Shown here piece after piece: positions 1 through 11,766 of a DNA stretch of 64,000 bases. A model generated the notes under the pieces. That model worked only from the letters and a program-made list of their open reading frames with translations, was not told the origin of the DNA and did no database searches. A program made the position numbers and the translations under genes. How positions within the stretch are numbered: position 1 is the stretch's first letter; the number at the start of each line of letters is the position of its first letter. Source of the DNA: Symsagittifera roscoffensis (taxonomy: Eukaryota; Xenacoelomorpha; Acoela; Convolutidae); NCBI RefSeq assembly GCF_963678635.1, contig NC_087064.1, forward strand, positions 51,480,684 through 51,544,683, written 5' to 3'.

Positions 1-495
1 CCTACCGAGAAAGAAGTGGTTCCGGCTGAGCAAAAATGGATCAGTTATGTCCGCTGGAACGTTAGATAAAGGACGCAAGCTCATGCTGAATTTGATTTTG
101 CAAACCAAGTTGTTTGATTTCGCAAACGAAGGAGTTATCATGCCGTGTTTGCAAACCGATAAACTTATGAGAGACAATTTGAAAAGTTTACTTAGTCGCT
201 CCCAGCTGCCACCAAAATGAGGCGCACCTGGCGGGTTGAAAACCCATTCTATATTTATGTCCACGAGCGATAGTTTGTCTTTGAAATCAGAACTTTGAGC
301 TGAGTTGCTTACTGAGCTCTTCAGAACTTTGTTTGCACTTGCAAAAGAAGATCCGTTGTTCGATATGAAATTTGTCGGCTCGCCTTGTCGACAAAAAAAC
401 TTCTGATGCAATAATTGTGCTGTCAGTAGAAAAATCAAAAGGTACTTCTGAGTGATCCGAGCGTAAAATCAAGCAGGCGAAGAGAAAAATGTATC

Positions 496-711
496 TCAAA
501 TATCGATTGTTGTTATCGTAAATCGGGAAAAACCTATGAAGTCCAGTCCAGTAGTGTGAAACGGATAATGACTTGCTGTCGGTAATCGATCTTTTGGCAG
601 GCCTGCCATGAGGGGTGCTAAAACTTCCTGCAATAATCTATGACAAGATAGGCAGTTTCGTAAAGTCTGTCTGACAGTTAGACGACAAAGAAGGATCCAG
701 TAGTTTTCCAT
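496..711 (-). pseudogene. BEL/Pao integrase N-terminal fragment
   Basis: The 71-residue reading frame has the NCLSCHRL part of the integrase HHCC zinc finger, then a PKDRLP stretch and a TGLDFIG motif. This is the usual BEL/Pao transition from the zinc-binding domain into the catalytic core, where the conserved Asp follows a Pro-Phe segment. The frame ends soon after the motif. The 287-499 frame probably carries more of the same protein out of phase. Confidence 0.75.
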
Positions 712-1048
712 GAGAATACTACGCGTTAGCTCATTTCAAGAAAGACTGTTCACTATGTGGCCGTTTTTTACAAGCAACTTGACCATGTGGTTTGATACAT
801 CTAGAAAAATGGCATATCCAGAGGTAACCAAAAATAGTGCTTTGGTAAGCGACCTCGAGCGCGAATACGGTCGTGGTTGTCGATGTACAGGCACCAAGTT
901 CGAATTTTAATTGACAGAGAAACTTGACCATTCTTCTGTAACTCAGCGTATTCTACCGCGAAGTCAAGTTTTTGACAGATTTCTATTAAGATTTTTAAGC
1001 TAGTCTATTCATGTTTTTAAGTTAGTCTTACAGATTTTTTAAGTTAGT

Positions 1049-1339
1049 CTAAGCTTTTGCATGAGGAGAAAATTTTAATTCAGAACTTTGCTTCTTAAGT
1101 TTGTCGACGGCCAAGTAGCAGAAAGCAACTGAGCGAATGAGCCTGTTCCAGTTGCTAAACCTGAGCAGTTTGAGCGGGTGATATACTTGAACGGTAAAAT
1201 TATTAGCCACCATCATCTGAACTGTTGTTTGATTTAGTTGAAGCAGGTTTTGTTGCGGCCAATGAGATTGATCCTTCCAAAAAAAACCGGTGGTCCCTGC
1301 AACCAGCGCGACAGAATTGTCATATGTCCAACGGTTCAA
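1049..1339 (-). pseudogene. BEL/Pao RNase H-integrase linker fragment
   Basis: The 96-residue frame contains a RFSNWNRLIRSVAF segment followed by a Leu/Lys-rich helix. That matches the conserved stretch of BEL/Pao polyproteins just upstream of the integrase zinc finger. Its position between the reverse transcriptase and integrase pieces supports this. Confidence 0.55.
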
Positions 1340-2373
1340 CCTCGAATGCCGTCATTCGCCGGATTTTTTTGTTGGGACATAATTCCAATCGTGACGGTCG
1401 CAGATATTCAAAATCTTGGCTTTTCGGTTTGCAACGAAGATTTTGTGTCGAATTTGAGGTGTTCTCAACCAGTACAGAACAAGAGTGCTGTCTGATCAAC
1501 ATAGTTGATTGAGTTTTTTGTAATCTGACTCCTCAATGATGAAATGGACCATTTCCGCGCCGTAGACAGCTGCTTGCAGCTTTAAGTTAGGTATCGCCAT
1601 TCTTTTATTTGCGCGACTCGAGCTTTACCTATCAAAATTTGACCGACACGGTGTTATCTTTGTAGGCTATCATGAGTAAAGCTACCGCCGAGAGCGCAAA
1701 CTCTGAGACGTCTCTGAAAACGTGGAGATCTCTAGATATTTTTTTGTTCCCTTGATTAAGCTTCGAGGCACGTGAAGTGCTTCAAAAGTTTGGTGGTCGT
1801 TTTTTCATTCAATGAAGTCTGGAACTGACGAAGGTTCGATTACTTTGTCGCATTTGGGGCCATGGCTTCAAACTGATTGAAGTATTTTTCTCAACTGATT
1901 GTTTAGAGGTGCTACAAAACCGGAAGGTCAAAGATTGAAGCACAAACGTCAAAAAAATCCGTTGCTTGATTTATTTTTGGGCTGAAACTTTAAAAAAAAG
2001 TTTCTCATCAAGTGTGTAATTGACGGTAATCGGGTTCCATGGAAGTCCAAGAACACGTTGCTGCTGCGGTTTGTAGTTCTCTGGGTCCACACGTAGCGCT
2101 GAATCAATCAATTTTAGCAACGACTGGTCCTTTGTTTTCCACTTTGTGTGGTTTAATCCTCCAAACGAGAGGACTTTTCAAATATCAGGCAATATCAGAG
2201 GAGCTTCATCTGGCGTAGATGTCGATATAATTAAATCATCCATGTACATTTTTCTTTTGTTTTGTTATTTTTGTCATGAGGGTAGTTATCTCTAAGTTCA
2301 AGTGCGCAACGACGTAGTGCATAGCACGGAACACATCTGTAGCTCCGAAGATGTGACTCGTCTTTTCGTTGTT

Positions 2374-2673
2374 CTAATTTTTTCCTTTATCGTACCATAG
2401 GTATCGGAGAAAAGCTCTAATTTTAGGATCGACCTTAACCTGCACAAACATAGCCCCCATGACTGCAGAAAGGGCAGCGCTGTTTTCCCTGAAACGGTGC
2501 ATGACACCAGTAAAGTTGTTCAAAAGATCAGGCCCGCTGAGAAGGTTCGAACTTAAAGACTTTCCAAGAAAAACAATAGACGCATCAGATAGGCGGTAAA
2601 CTTTGCCCGGATTGTTTTCATTTATCACCGAATGATGAGGTAGATACCAGATTACAGTCGCAGTGCCGAGCAT
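2374..2673 (-). pseudogene. BEL/Pao reverse transcriptase fingers/palm fragment
   Basis: The frame has WYLPHHSVINEN, then PGKVYRLSDAS, a LLSGPDLLNN motif and MFVQVKV. These are the standard landmarks of the N-terminal half of BEL/Pao reverse transcriptase. The first catalytic Asp region (usually D-I-E-A-M-F) reads V-M-G-A-M-F here, so the catalytic residue is lost. The frame ends before the YxDD region. Confidence 0.85.
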
Positions 2674-3050
2674 TGAGTTAACTTTAACAGCATATCCCGT
2701 GCTTTTTCGACGATTTCGTTGTACTTTTAATTTAAAATATCATTTTTTTGAAGCCTGTTGTTGAGGGATTTAAGCTGTTTTTATGCAAGCCAACGATTAT
2801 TGGGCATGAAAGTGTCTGTTTTCCAAAGCAAGGCAATTTGTTAGTGTCTATGAACAAGTGTCGTGGTATTTTCGCAAACAGTCATAGCTCTTTTTCCTTG
2901 TTACACATAGATTTCTTAGTTGAACCAATTACGTAACTGTCTATTTTCATCCAGTCTTGAACGTTTTTGAACAATTTCTTGTCAAGGTGAGAGTGTTGAT
3001 GTATCTCTGTCAATTTTATATTTGACTTATTGTTGGGTATAACGCAATGC

Positions 3051-3414
3051 TTACCAGCAACAGTCCAATGGTACGTTTTTAGTTTCCTTTACAATTTTGT
3101 TGTATTGATTAATCTCGATGTAAACGATGGCAAAAATTGGAGCAACTGAATTGTCTTCAATGTTCGGGAAAGTAATGTGTCGTGAGTTCACCGTCACAGT
3201 TTGTTCAGTTGTGTTGTGTGCATTGGAGTCATGCTGAATGATGGAACTGCAATGATTTCTGCCAAAACAGTTTTGACAGGTGAGATTTAAATGAGCGGAT
3301 TTGCGCAGACCAGTATTGAGCACACCTGATCTCTTTTGTGATATGGTATCCACCAACGGACACAGAGGCAAAAACGTTACGCTCAAGACCTAGTGTTTGT
3401 GCGGTTGATTCCAA
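3051..3414 (-). pseudogene. BEL/Pao gag-pol junction region (possible protease)
   Basis: Two overlapping minus-strand frames (3051-3386 and 3229-3414) fill the interval between zinc knuckle and reverse transcriptase, where BEL/Pao elements carry an aspartic protease. I see no intact D-S/T-G active site. The call rests on position, with weak support from a LGLERNVFASVSVGG segment. Confidence 0.35.
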
Positions 3415-3519
3415 TATTGCACTTTGAAAGCATCCACTATCAAGGCAACCATTTTATTTTGACTGATCGGTCTCGCGAAGACAATTGAACAAGAAGAAAT
3501 GCAACTTGTCACTTTCCAG

Positions 3520-3714
3520 TTATTCGAACAGTTTTTGAAGAAGTGTTTTGTTTCTCACTCTTGTACCTTTATCTTCATGAAGGAGTGTATGCTGTTTTCC
3601 ACTGCATTCTTTGCAGGATTTATCCGATGAACAATCTTTGATTGTAAGTGCTCCTAAGCAATTGAAACACAGATGGTGCTTTTTGACATGCTCTCGTCTG
3701 AATAGAATTTCCAA
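3520..3714 (-). pseudogene. BEL/Pao gag zinc-knuckle fragment
   Basis: The 64-residue frame has the spacing HLCFNCL, a variable loop, CKEC and finally HTLLH. This is the paired Cys/His knuckle typical of BEL/Pao gag C-termini, often ending in H-x-x-L-L-H. The overlapping frame 3620-3979 appears to be a frameshifted continuation. Confidence 0.75.
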
Positions 3715-4238
3715 ACCGCGACTTCAAATAGTTGCAGTCTTCGTTTTTGGTACAAAACTTCACAAACTCTCTGTTAGAACTTCCATGTGAATTATGCTTA
3801 TCAAACTTTCTGTTTTGATAAGAAAAAGTTGAAAAATTGTTATGAAAATGGCGGTTTTTTATGAATTGGTTTCTCCCAGAGCCGAAGTGATTATTTTCAC
3901 TCTGATCGAACGTTATTATCGAAAAGTTCGACTGGAAAAAAAGTTTCGCCTTCAGGCTTGAGCATATATGTGCGTCCAAACGAATAAATGTTCAAGATTT
4001 GGTTTAGATTTCGCATTAATAATAGTATATCTGGGTCGTTATGGCCAAACTGGATAAAGAAGTTTTGCAAAAACCAAATTTACGTTTGTTGTAGAACAAA
4101 TGTCATGAACAAAGTATAGCTCCTTGAAAGTGCCTACTAGAGTAGAAAGAAACATTGATAAATTGATGTACGTTTCAAGTTGCTTCAGACTAGGTGATCT
4201 GAAATTGTTGAGCCTATGAAGGAAAGATTTCACTGTTC

Positions 4239-4610
4239 TTAATGGGTTGCCGGATGATTTTTGTGACGAATCAGGGCTGTTTTAAAGGTGGTTCCATTGC
4301 AACTATAACCACTAATGAGTTGGGCAGCCTCGCCTTTTAGCAGTGATTGTAAGTGAATCAATTTTTCGGTATCACTCATCCGTGCTTGATCGATGATGGA
4401 GTTGAAAACACCTAACCAAGGTAGCCACTTTTGAGGATCACCGTCGTAAGTTGCAGTCTGTTGCTTAGGTACTGATTTTTTGAAGCAAAAAGACATTGAT
4501 TCGTGAGCAAAAGTCGGGTTCATGTTCGAATCTGTTACTTGTGTGTTGTTGAGAAGAGGTGAATGCTGGTAGTGTCCAAATGGCGATCGAAGAGTTATCG
4601 ATCTGATCAA
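4239..4610 (-). pseudogene. BEL/Pao gag N-terminal (DUF1759-like) fragment
   Basis: The frame contains the DGDPQKWLPWLGVFNS signature, then TEKLIHLQSLLKGEAA. This is the DUF1759 region of BEL/Pao gag, where the usual form is F-x-G-D-p-x-x-W-x-x-F followed by K-l-x-x-L-x-x-x-L-x-G-x-A. The frame breaks after about 120 residues. Confidence 0.8.
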
Positions 4611-4799
4611 AAGACTTTTGAGAAAAAAATTCAGTTGGGTTTGTCTTTATGTCATTTGAATTCAACGCAAAACAGTTCTGATTTGATTCATAAGTAAAAT
4701 GTAAGTGGAACAAAGATGCAAAAAATGCGAACGGTGGTTCGAGAGCAGAAGTTGTTAAAATGTCAGGTTCTGAGTTGAAAGTGACAAAGGTCTTACAAT

Positions 4800-6780
4800 G
4801 AGTTTTTATTGGAAATTTTCCTCCATAGGTAGAACTATCTAAAAATACGTTGCGGAAAGCAGTTCACCCGATGCCCAAAAAGGGAAATCAGTAGACTTTC
4901 CTTGAGTTTGAAGGCTCGTTAAAGGTGTTTTGTTGTTTTGGTTTTCCAATGGTTTTAGCTTAAACTGATTGAAATCCAAGCTAAATTTGCAAATTGCTTG
5001 CTTTTGTATTTAAGCACAAGGATTTTAATTCACCAAGTTTGTCTCTAACAGCAATCATTTCATAAATTGATTTAGTGATGACCGTATAATCATTAGCAAT
5101 GACAGCGTTGATAATTACAAAACGTACCTCCTAATTTACTAACCAATCTGCAAGAAAATTTTCGTTTTGCATCAAATTTTTTGTCCGTAAATGCCAAAAA
5201 CAAGTACAAAAAGCAAAAAGAAATTATAAATTATACAACGAGTAAAAATGAAACATGATTTTGATTGCTTAATTCAAATTACTACTCAATCAAAACTAGA
5301 AAATTTTATAGAGCGTTGTTCGGAGTTTTCACAAGAAAGGATAAACAAAGACTCATTTGGGGCAATGATGTATGTAATCTAGCTGCCGATATGTACCACA
5401 GAATATAGGATTGCTTCCAAAAAACCCACGATTTTGAAACTTTGGTCGAAAGCCCAAAGCAATAGGTATAAGAGAAAGGTGATTGACGGAAAATCACTCA
5501 TTTCGTCTATTTCATTTACGTGGGTATTCCAAATTGAGCGTTCAAAAAAAAGAAAAGAGGATGAGGATTAGGTATACTTTTCACTGCAGAAGCCGGTTTC
5601 AAGGTACTCAAAAAATAAATTACAACAAAATCGAAGTTCGGAGCATTCGAAATTTTAAAAAACTTTGCAATATCGTTTTGAGGTTTATATTTTTTGCGGA
5701 CTCATATACCACCCATCGCATTTAACTCGCAAACATGTTTATATGATAAATATAGACAAAACATTGAACAAAAAAAAAGAAACAAAACTTGCCAACCGCC
5801 AGCAAGACACCAGAAAATTATATAACGACAAATCATGTATCGAACTTTTTTTCTGCCACCAAACAGATTGAACCAAATTACTTACATTTTCACAAGTCAT
5901 CATTATACTGTAACAATAGATCTGAAACTTAATTCAGAAACAGAAATTGCCATTCAAAAATAAAATATACCAGTAGACCCTGGTATAAACTGCAGTTCAA
6001 ATAAATAGTTGAAGATCTCAGTGCCACTGATAGACATGGTATCGATAAATTAAGGATCATATATCTTTGGTAGACTCTAATGAAGCTTTTTCAAGACTGC
6101 ATGAAGTTTTGATAGTGAAAAAAAATCATCGGTTGCTAAACCAGTTCAAAAAATTTGTTACATCAAAATGGAGCAAAAAATATCAAATGCAAACAACATT
6201 CAACCAACAAGTTATGAGCCAAAACAATAAATCGTTTTACCAACAAAATTTTAAGGTTGAAGAAGTAATCATTCTAAAATTTTAATCGAAATGTACAAAA
6301 AATTAACAGGTTCAGATTTAAAAAACGACGATCCAACTTAAGACGCTAAAATAAACAAATTTAGTGAGCACTTTTCTATCTTTGGCAAAAACATTCGCTG
6401 CAAAATTTGTCTGGCGAAAAACAAGCTTCGCCCTCAATCAAGTTTGTTATGTAAATTAGAAAAAAATTGGAAAAAGATTTTAAAACTTGAAACTGATATA
6501 AAAGCTCGACTCATACAACATTAAAAAGGTGTTCGGAAGAAACTACAGCCTGTGTTTCTCAATTGTTGACAGCGCTTTTTCAAAATATTATAGTGCCAGA
6601 CTTACGGAGTCATAAAAATTGCAAAAAAAACTCCAGCACACGAAGAACATAACAAAAAATATCATCCTCGTTCTTGACCAATTCCTTCTATAACCAATTG
6701 TTGGCTAAATTTTTTACCAGCTCATCTTCAAAAGATTGATTAAATTTTTGACAGAGTTGTTGAGTTCAATTTAAAACAGT
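4800..6780. other. AT-rich interval without recognisable genes
   Basis: Only short frames of fewer than about 80 residues with strongly biased composition occur here. The frame at 6067-6285 on the plus strand could be an upstream part of the LINE described next, but I see no diagnostic motif. Confidence 0.4.
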
Positions 6781-7300
6781 TTGGGTTCAGATACAAGCGT
6801 GGCACTATCGATGCTCTGTATCACTGATTGAGGAAAATAGTGTTCAGCGGAATTATCAATACATTTTAACCCAGAGCACATTCATAGATGTGAAAAAAGT
6901 TTTGACATAGTTGACAATGTTTTTTTTTTGATGGATAGATGCAAGTCATACGGACCTAAGGTGCCTTTTTTCTAATTTATTGAAAATGGTTTTAGCAAAC
7001 AGAAAAAATATGCATACAACTCAAGAAAAAATCAAAAACTGAAAAAATCAGTTTTGGTTTCCCACAGGGGTCATGATTGGATCCACTTCTATTCATTTTT
7101 TCAAAAAATGATATAGAAATATAGTCCTCGACAAGTTAGAAACATGTTATACAATGCTGATGATGCAGTAAAAAGCGACATCTTTTTAAAATTGTCTAAA
7201 AGAAGACCGCCAAAAAGTCTCAAACGAAACCAACTTTTGGTTAGCAAGCAAAAAACTAATCTTGACACACCAAAAACTAAAAGTGGGCTTTTTCGTTAAA
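6780..7300 (+). pseudogene. Degenerate non-LTR (LINE) reverse transcriptase fragment
   Basis: Three palm landmarks occur in order on the plus strand. Near 6878 is a TFIDVKKVL segment (like AFIDVKKAFD). Near 7053 is FGFPQGS followed after a stop by LDPLLFIF (like GVPQGSVLGPLLFL). Near 7150 is MLYNADDAV (like the F/Y-A-D-D catalytic box). Frameshifts and stops lie between them. The order and spacing are those of a LINE reverse transcriptase of the Jockey/CR1/RTE kind. The frame at 7640-7849 may be its 3' continuation. Confidence 0.65.
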
Positions 7301-7850
7301 AAAGTCATCTTTTAAATTTTCTACATATACAACAATAATTGGCTAAAAAATAGGAAAACTCGAAAATATCGAACATTTCATCTTGAAAAAGTTAAAGGTA
7401 ACAAAGTATTAGTCAAAAACCACAAAACTTCCTAAGAAAAAACTAAGCCAGTACTGTGGGCCTCTTCTATGTGGACTGAAAAAAATTTGACTATAAAGAA
7501 ACAGCTTCCTTTTGCCTATAATTTTTTATTTTCTGCAAAATGAAGTCGTCGTTCACGCATCAACTGATAGAAAAAAATGAAACACCTAAAAATAATTCTG
7601 AGATGTCTTATAAAAATTAAAGGTTACACATAAAGAAATTTGAATCATTTAAGCAAATATGTCAGTAAACTGAATTTTTCTACTGTTGAAGAATTACATA
7701 ACTATGAACTGCTAAAAATTTTGTGCAAAGTAATACGGAGTGAATTTATCACTTGGAAACAATTCAAATTTTTTGCTTACACAAGATTTTATAGAGGTAA
7801 TTTTGGTTCGTTTATTGGTTTTGATCAGAAAATTGGCTCTAAAAATTAAA

Positions 7851-9644
7851 CTACAGCGGTCCTAAATATTTTTCAATTGAAAGAATTGCGTCAATGTCTC
7901 TCTCAACTAATTGCATTAAAACAATTTCTTCATCTGAGTTCAAATATTGCTGTTTCTTTTCTTTCACCAGACCTATCTCTCTTTGAAACAATGTGATCAA
8001 AATATCACAACAATCTGTGTTGTAGGGATTTATATACATTCCATTGATTGCAAAATTGGCAGCTTCCCAACAGAATAAGTTAACTGGAAGTGAAGTCGAT
8101 GAGCAATAGTGGGCAGCTTCAAGGCATTTTTCGGTTATCTGTGACCGCTTCTCTGCCAGAACAGATACTGTCTCTACGTACAAGTTGTTTCGATAATCTG
8201 TCAAAAGCGTTTCTATTTCGCTTGTGAATTTCTGGATTTGTGACTCCACGGTGAATATTTCTGTGAACGCCTCCTTCAGCTGATCAGTTCTCTAAAAGGA
8301 AAAAAGATTACCATAATTTGCCACCGAAGGATTATTTTTTGTGGACAATTATTTGCTAAGAAACCCGGTGTTTAAAATGAACGTCCGCTTCGTTCACATG
8401 TTTTGATTGCTGAAGTGTCGTAGAGATCAGCAATTTTTCCATTTTCACATCGAATAAAAAAGCCAAAACTTACCCTATCATAAATATTCAGGATGATTGC
8501 GACTTTTTTTAGATTCTGATTTGTCAAATTTTTGCCGTATAAAAATCTAAATTAGTAGATATCAATTGTTATGAGATATATGCTGATTGTCGAAATTACT
8601 AAAAAAACATACCTGGTGCGTGCAGCTGTAATTACCAATTAGGTGAAACTTTCCTATTGATTTCAGTCGCTCTAGATTTCGATAGTTTGGCTTAATTAAA
8701 TATACTTGTCCAACATTCAAACGATCCCTAGAGATCAAATCGTTCGGAATCTGGTCACGATTCCCTGTTTCACTAATTTCACTCCCATAGCGTAATTTTT
8801 GGTGCTCTAATTTTTGAATTGAAGTCGTACACACTTCAATGAGCGTTTTATAACCCATAAAAGATTTTGTGTTGAAAAATATCGAAAATTTTGCAAGTAT
8901 AACACTGAGAAACAAAAACTGGCAGTGAGTGAGACTTCCGGAGGTAAATATTGATGAGATTTTGTAGCACAACTTGCAATTTGTAAGCAACAAATCGCAA
9001 GCATCTTTTCTTAGAGCTACTGCTTGTTCTCGGTGACCACTTTTCAAATACTGAGTGTACTCTCGGAATAGAAAATCATACGCTTTAGTGTTGAATGCGA
9101 ACCGGTCATACTCGTTATCATCGTCTTCAAGATCTTCTACTGCGTCTATCATTCCTTTTAAATCTTTCCAAGTGTACAGGACCTGGACAGCCTCGATTGT
9201 GGTCTCTGTTGGCGATGGCATTGATAGTGGGTTCTCACAATTGGTGAGTGTCTGTTGAATGAGGCATTTCGAGAAGCTACTAATGTCAACCACGGATTCT
9301 GAAGAGCGCGTCAAACTTATAAACGAATCATTTGATAATATGACCTGCCGTTTAATAAATAATATCCGCATCAGATTTTCTGCAATCATGTCCATTTTAT
9401 TCCCAATAACTACTAAGAAAACAGAAATGTTCTGCTTTTGGCACCAATTTAGTGCTTCCTTTGAACAAGCTTTTGCTATATTCGAGATCACGAAAACTGT
9501 CTTGTCTCCGTTGAACGTGTAACGTTTTACTCCATCAGTCGAGCTCCAATTTAGTCTGGGCTCAACCAATTCTGGCTTCTTCAGACAATCCAATTCCGGA
9601 ATATTGCCAATAATCACAGCAATACTGGTTTGTTGACAACACAT
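7851..9644 (-). CDS. Spliced gene of unknown family with weak GTPase-like segment
   Basis: Three minus-strand exons join in phase. Exon A runs 9644-8613 and ends in CACCAG before gtatgt. Exon B is 8515-8474, 42 nt with gtaagt after it. Exon C is 8291-7851 with acceptor ccttttag and stop TAG. The product is about 504 residues if read from the Met at 9644. Near the N-terminus is a hydrophobic strand with SIAVIIGN, and later VIGNKMDM, which resembles the N-K-x-D nucleotide-specificity motif of Ras-like GTPases. No P-loop is visible, so binding of nucleotide is doubtful. The remainder is acidic and helical, with a Cys-rich segment near the C-terminus. The open frame continues upstream to 9911, but its first residues come from the adjoining repeat, so the true start may be 9644 or an unseen exon. 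A short extra intron near 8930-9000 is possible. No function is assigned. Confidence 0.55.
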
Positions 9645-9840
9645 TTCCAAAAACGACGTGATATACTTGGAGAGATGACTTAAAACTTGAAAATTTCTGA
9701 CGCGTCTTGTACAGAAAGAAGGCTTTCTATTGAATAAAAGAGCGGAAATTTTCTGAATGTTCGAAACAAAAAGATTATTTTGTCGGGGTTTTATTTTACA
9801 GATATTCGAAGGAAGTGAGGAATATATATGCTTGGAATTG

Positions 9841-10371
9841 TTGTTCCGACTTTCGATACGAAAGTAACGGAATATTTGTGCTCGGGGTGGGGTTTTTTTT
9901 TCTTCAGACAAATTTCGACTTTTTAACTAGCCATTTTTGACGGATTTTTTTTATATCATTCAAAAGGTATTGTTGTCCTGAGCTTAAATTTGAAAAAATA
10001 TTTCACTTGTGATCATTTTTCGTGGAGTTACAAGGGTTTAAAGACTGCCATTTTGGCCAATTTGGGACAACTAACGCGCGATATATTTCGCGCTATTAAC
10101 GCGTAAGCGGAGAGTTAATCCGTCTTAGAAATCGTTCCAAATTGGTTAAAAGAAGCTTATTTGCCATAAGTGATTTGTTACAAGTAGCGAAATCTATCCT
10201 CTTGTACTTTACATGGCGTGTGGGGGGATGATTTTTTATTTAAAAATTTCAAATTTAAAAAAAAAATTCATTTTGTTTTATTACTTTTATTTTTTTAATG
10301 TTATTACTGCTCCATAAACCTTAAAAGGCAGTCGGAACATTCAGGGCTTCGCCCTGATACGAGCAGTCTTG
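9841..10371 (+). mobile_element. HINE-like non-autonomous element, copy A
   Basis: This 531-bp copy begins TTGTTCCGACTTTCG, whose next bases form a small hairpin (ACTTTCG-ata-CGAAAGT). It ends with AGTCGGAACA, a CAGGGC-ttc-GCCCTG hairpin, and GATACGAGCAGTCTTG. TGTTCCGACT and AGTCGGAACA are exact inverted 10-mers, but the right one lies about 38 bp inside the end. Asymmetric inverted repeats plus a 3' hairpin are the layout of Helentron-associated elements such as DINE-1. It has no coding capacity. It abuts copy B with no spacer. Confidence 0.75.
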
Positions 10372-10920
10372 TTGTTCCGACTTTCGATACGAAAGTAACG
10401 GAATATTTGTGCTCGAGGTGGGTTTTTTTTTTCTTCAGACAAATTTCGACTTTTTAACTAGCCATTTTTGACGGAATTTTTGTATATCATTCGAAAGGTA
10501 TTGTTGCCTTGAGCTCAAATTTGAAAAGATATTTCACCTGTGATCATTTTTCGTAAAGTTATGGGGGTTTAAAGATTGCCATTTTGACCAATTTGACCAA
10601 TTTGGGACAATTAACGCGCGATATAATTCGCGCTATTAACGCGTAAGCGGAGATTTAATCCGTCTTAGAAATCGTTCCAAATTGGTTAAAAGAAGCTTAT
10701 TTGCCATAATTGGTTTGTTACAAAGAGCGAAATTTATCCTTTTGTACTTTATATGGCGTGTGGGGGGAAAGCTTTCATAAAAAACTACAATATTTAGAAA
10801 AAAAAATTTTTTTTTCATTTTGTTCTATTTCATATAATTTTTAAATGTTATTACTGATCCATAAACCTTAAAAGGCAGTCGGAACATTCAGGGCTTCGCC
10901 CTGATACGAGCAGTCTTGTT
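10372..10920 (+). mobile_element. HINE-like element, copy B (tandem with A)
   Basis: This copy has the same ends and interior as copy A: the conserved block with AACGCGCGATAT, a stretch around GGCGTGTGGGGGG, and the 3' hairpin with GATACGAGCAGTCTTG. Differences from copy A are scattered substitutions and small indels, for example a repeated 'tttgaccaa' near 10590. The two copies are in the same orientation, head to tail. Confidence 0.75.
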
Positions 10921-11314
10921 TGCTTTGTGGTATAAAAAAATTTGATCACAACGAGCTCAAATATTTTTCTCTTTCTTCGAAAGACGGAACAAAAAATGTT
11001 CTTATTCAATTTATTCCCCCACACGCCAATGTGAACTGTTTTCTGTTCTTATAATGGGACCGAATGGTTTGCATTCCTTCAAATTAAAACTTAACAACCC
11101 GCCAATTATGCTTGGTTTAAGAACGCAATATATTATTCTTAATATCAATCATAGCAAATTGGCCAAAATAGTAAATTTACAAAAATTTGCCACAGGTGAA
11201 ATTTTTCTACAATTGAGCTCCACATAATAATGTTTTTCAGATGCTCTACAAAATGATTGTCATTATATCCTAGTAGAAATATCAAAAATTGACTGAATAA
11301 AAAAATAGTCCAAG

Positions 11315-11766
11315 CAGTGGCGGATTTAGGGGAAGCGGGGGGGGGGGGGGGGGGGCGGGGGAGCAGACGTTGTCTCTTCTCAGGGATTCGACCCCCTGCC
11401 GACCCAAAGGGTCCCCCTTTTGGTACTATTTAAGAAATCCATTTTTTGGCCGACCGACCTTAAAATTTTTCTAAAGGCGCCTTGGGTGCCAATATATAGT
11501 AACTTTGAGGGGGAGCGCGCGCCAAAAAAAACGCAATTTTTTTTTCTGAAAATTTTACAAAAAGTGCCCAAAAACGGCTTTTTTGACCAGATTTTTCAAA
11601 AAAATGCATGCGGCGCAGACAATTCGGCCAAAACAGCGTCTTTTTAGTGCTTTAGGAGAGCTCCGAAAATCAATTTGGTCGACTAAAAAAAAAGTCGTCA
11701 AAATTTCCGAAAATTTTTTAAAAATCCGCCCCCCCCCCTCGAGAGAAAATTCTAGATCAGCCCCTG
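11315..11766. mobile_element. hAT-type MITE with 8-bp target duplication
   Basis: The 452-bp element starts CAGTGGCGGATTTAGG and ends with the approximate inverted repeat CTAGATCAGCCCCTG. It is flanked by the identical 8-mer AGTCCAAG at 11307-11314 and 11767-11774. An 8-bp duplication with CAG-beginning inverted repeats is diagnostic for the hAT superfamily. A long G tract follows the left end. No transposase is present. Related copies lie at 31836-32224 and 57731-58124. Confidence 0.9.

Larger units (their letters stand above)
1..4800 (-). mobile_element. Decayed BEL/Pao LTR retrotransposon
   Basis: Read on the minus strand, pieces occur in the order gag (4.6-4.2 kb), zinc knuckle (3.7-3.5 kb), possible protease region (3.4-3.05 kb), reverse transcriptase (2.67-2.37 kb), RNase H/integrase linker (1.34-1.05 kb) and integrase zinc-binding region (0.71-0.5 kb). 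This order and the sequence of the pieces fit the BEL/Pao superfamily. Every domain is broken by stops or frameshifts, so the copy is dead. No LTR was recognised; the 3' LTR would lie left of the window. Confidence 0.8.

Noticed and set aside
9645-9911. Upstream extension of the 8562-9911 minus-strand open frame
   Set aside because: The first residues are translated from HINE-like copy A (from 9841), so they are unlikely to be part of the native protein. The segment 9645-9840 may or may not be coding.
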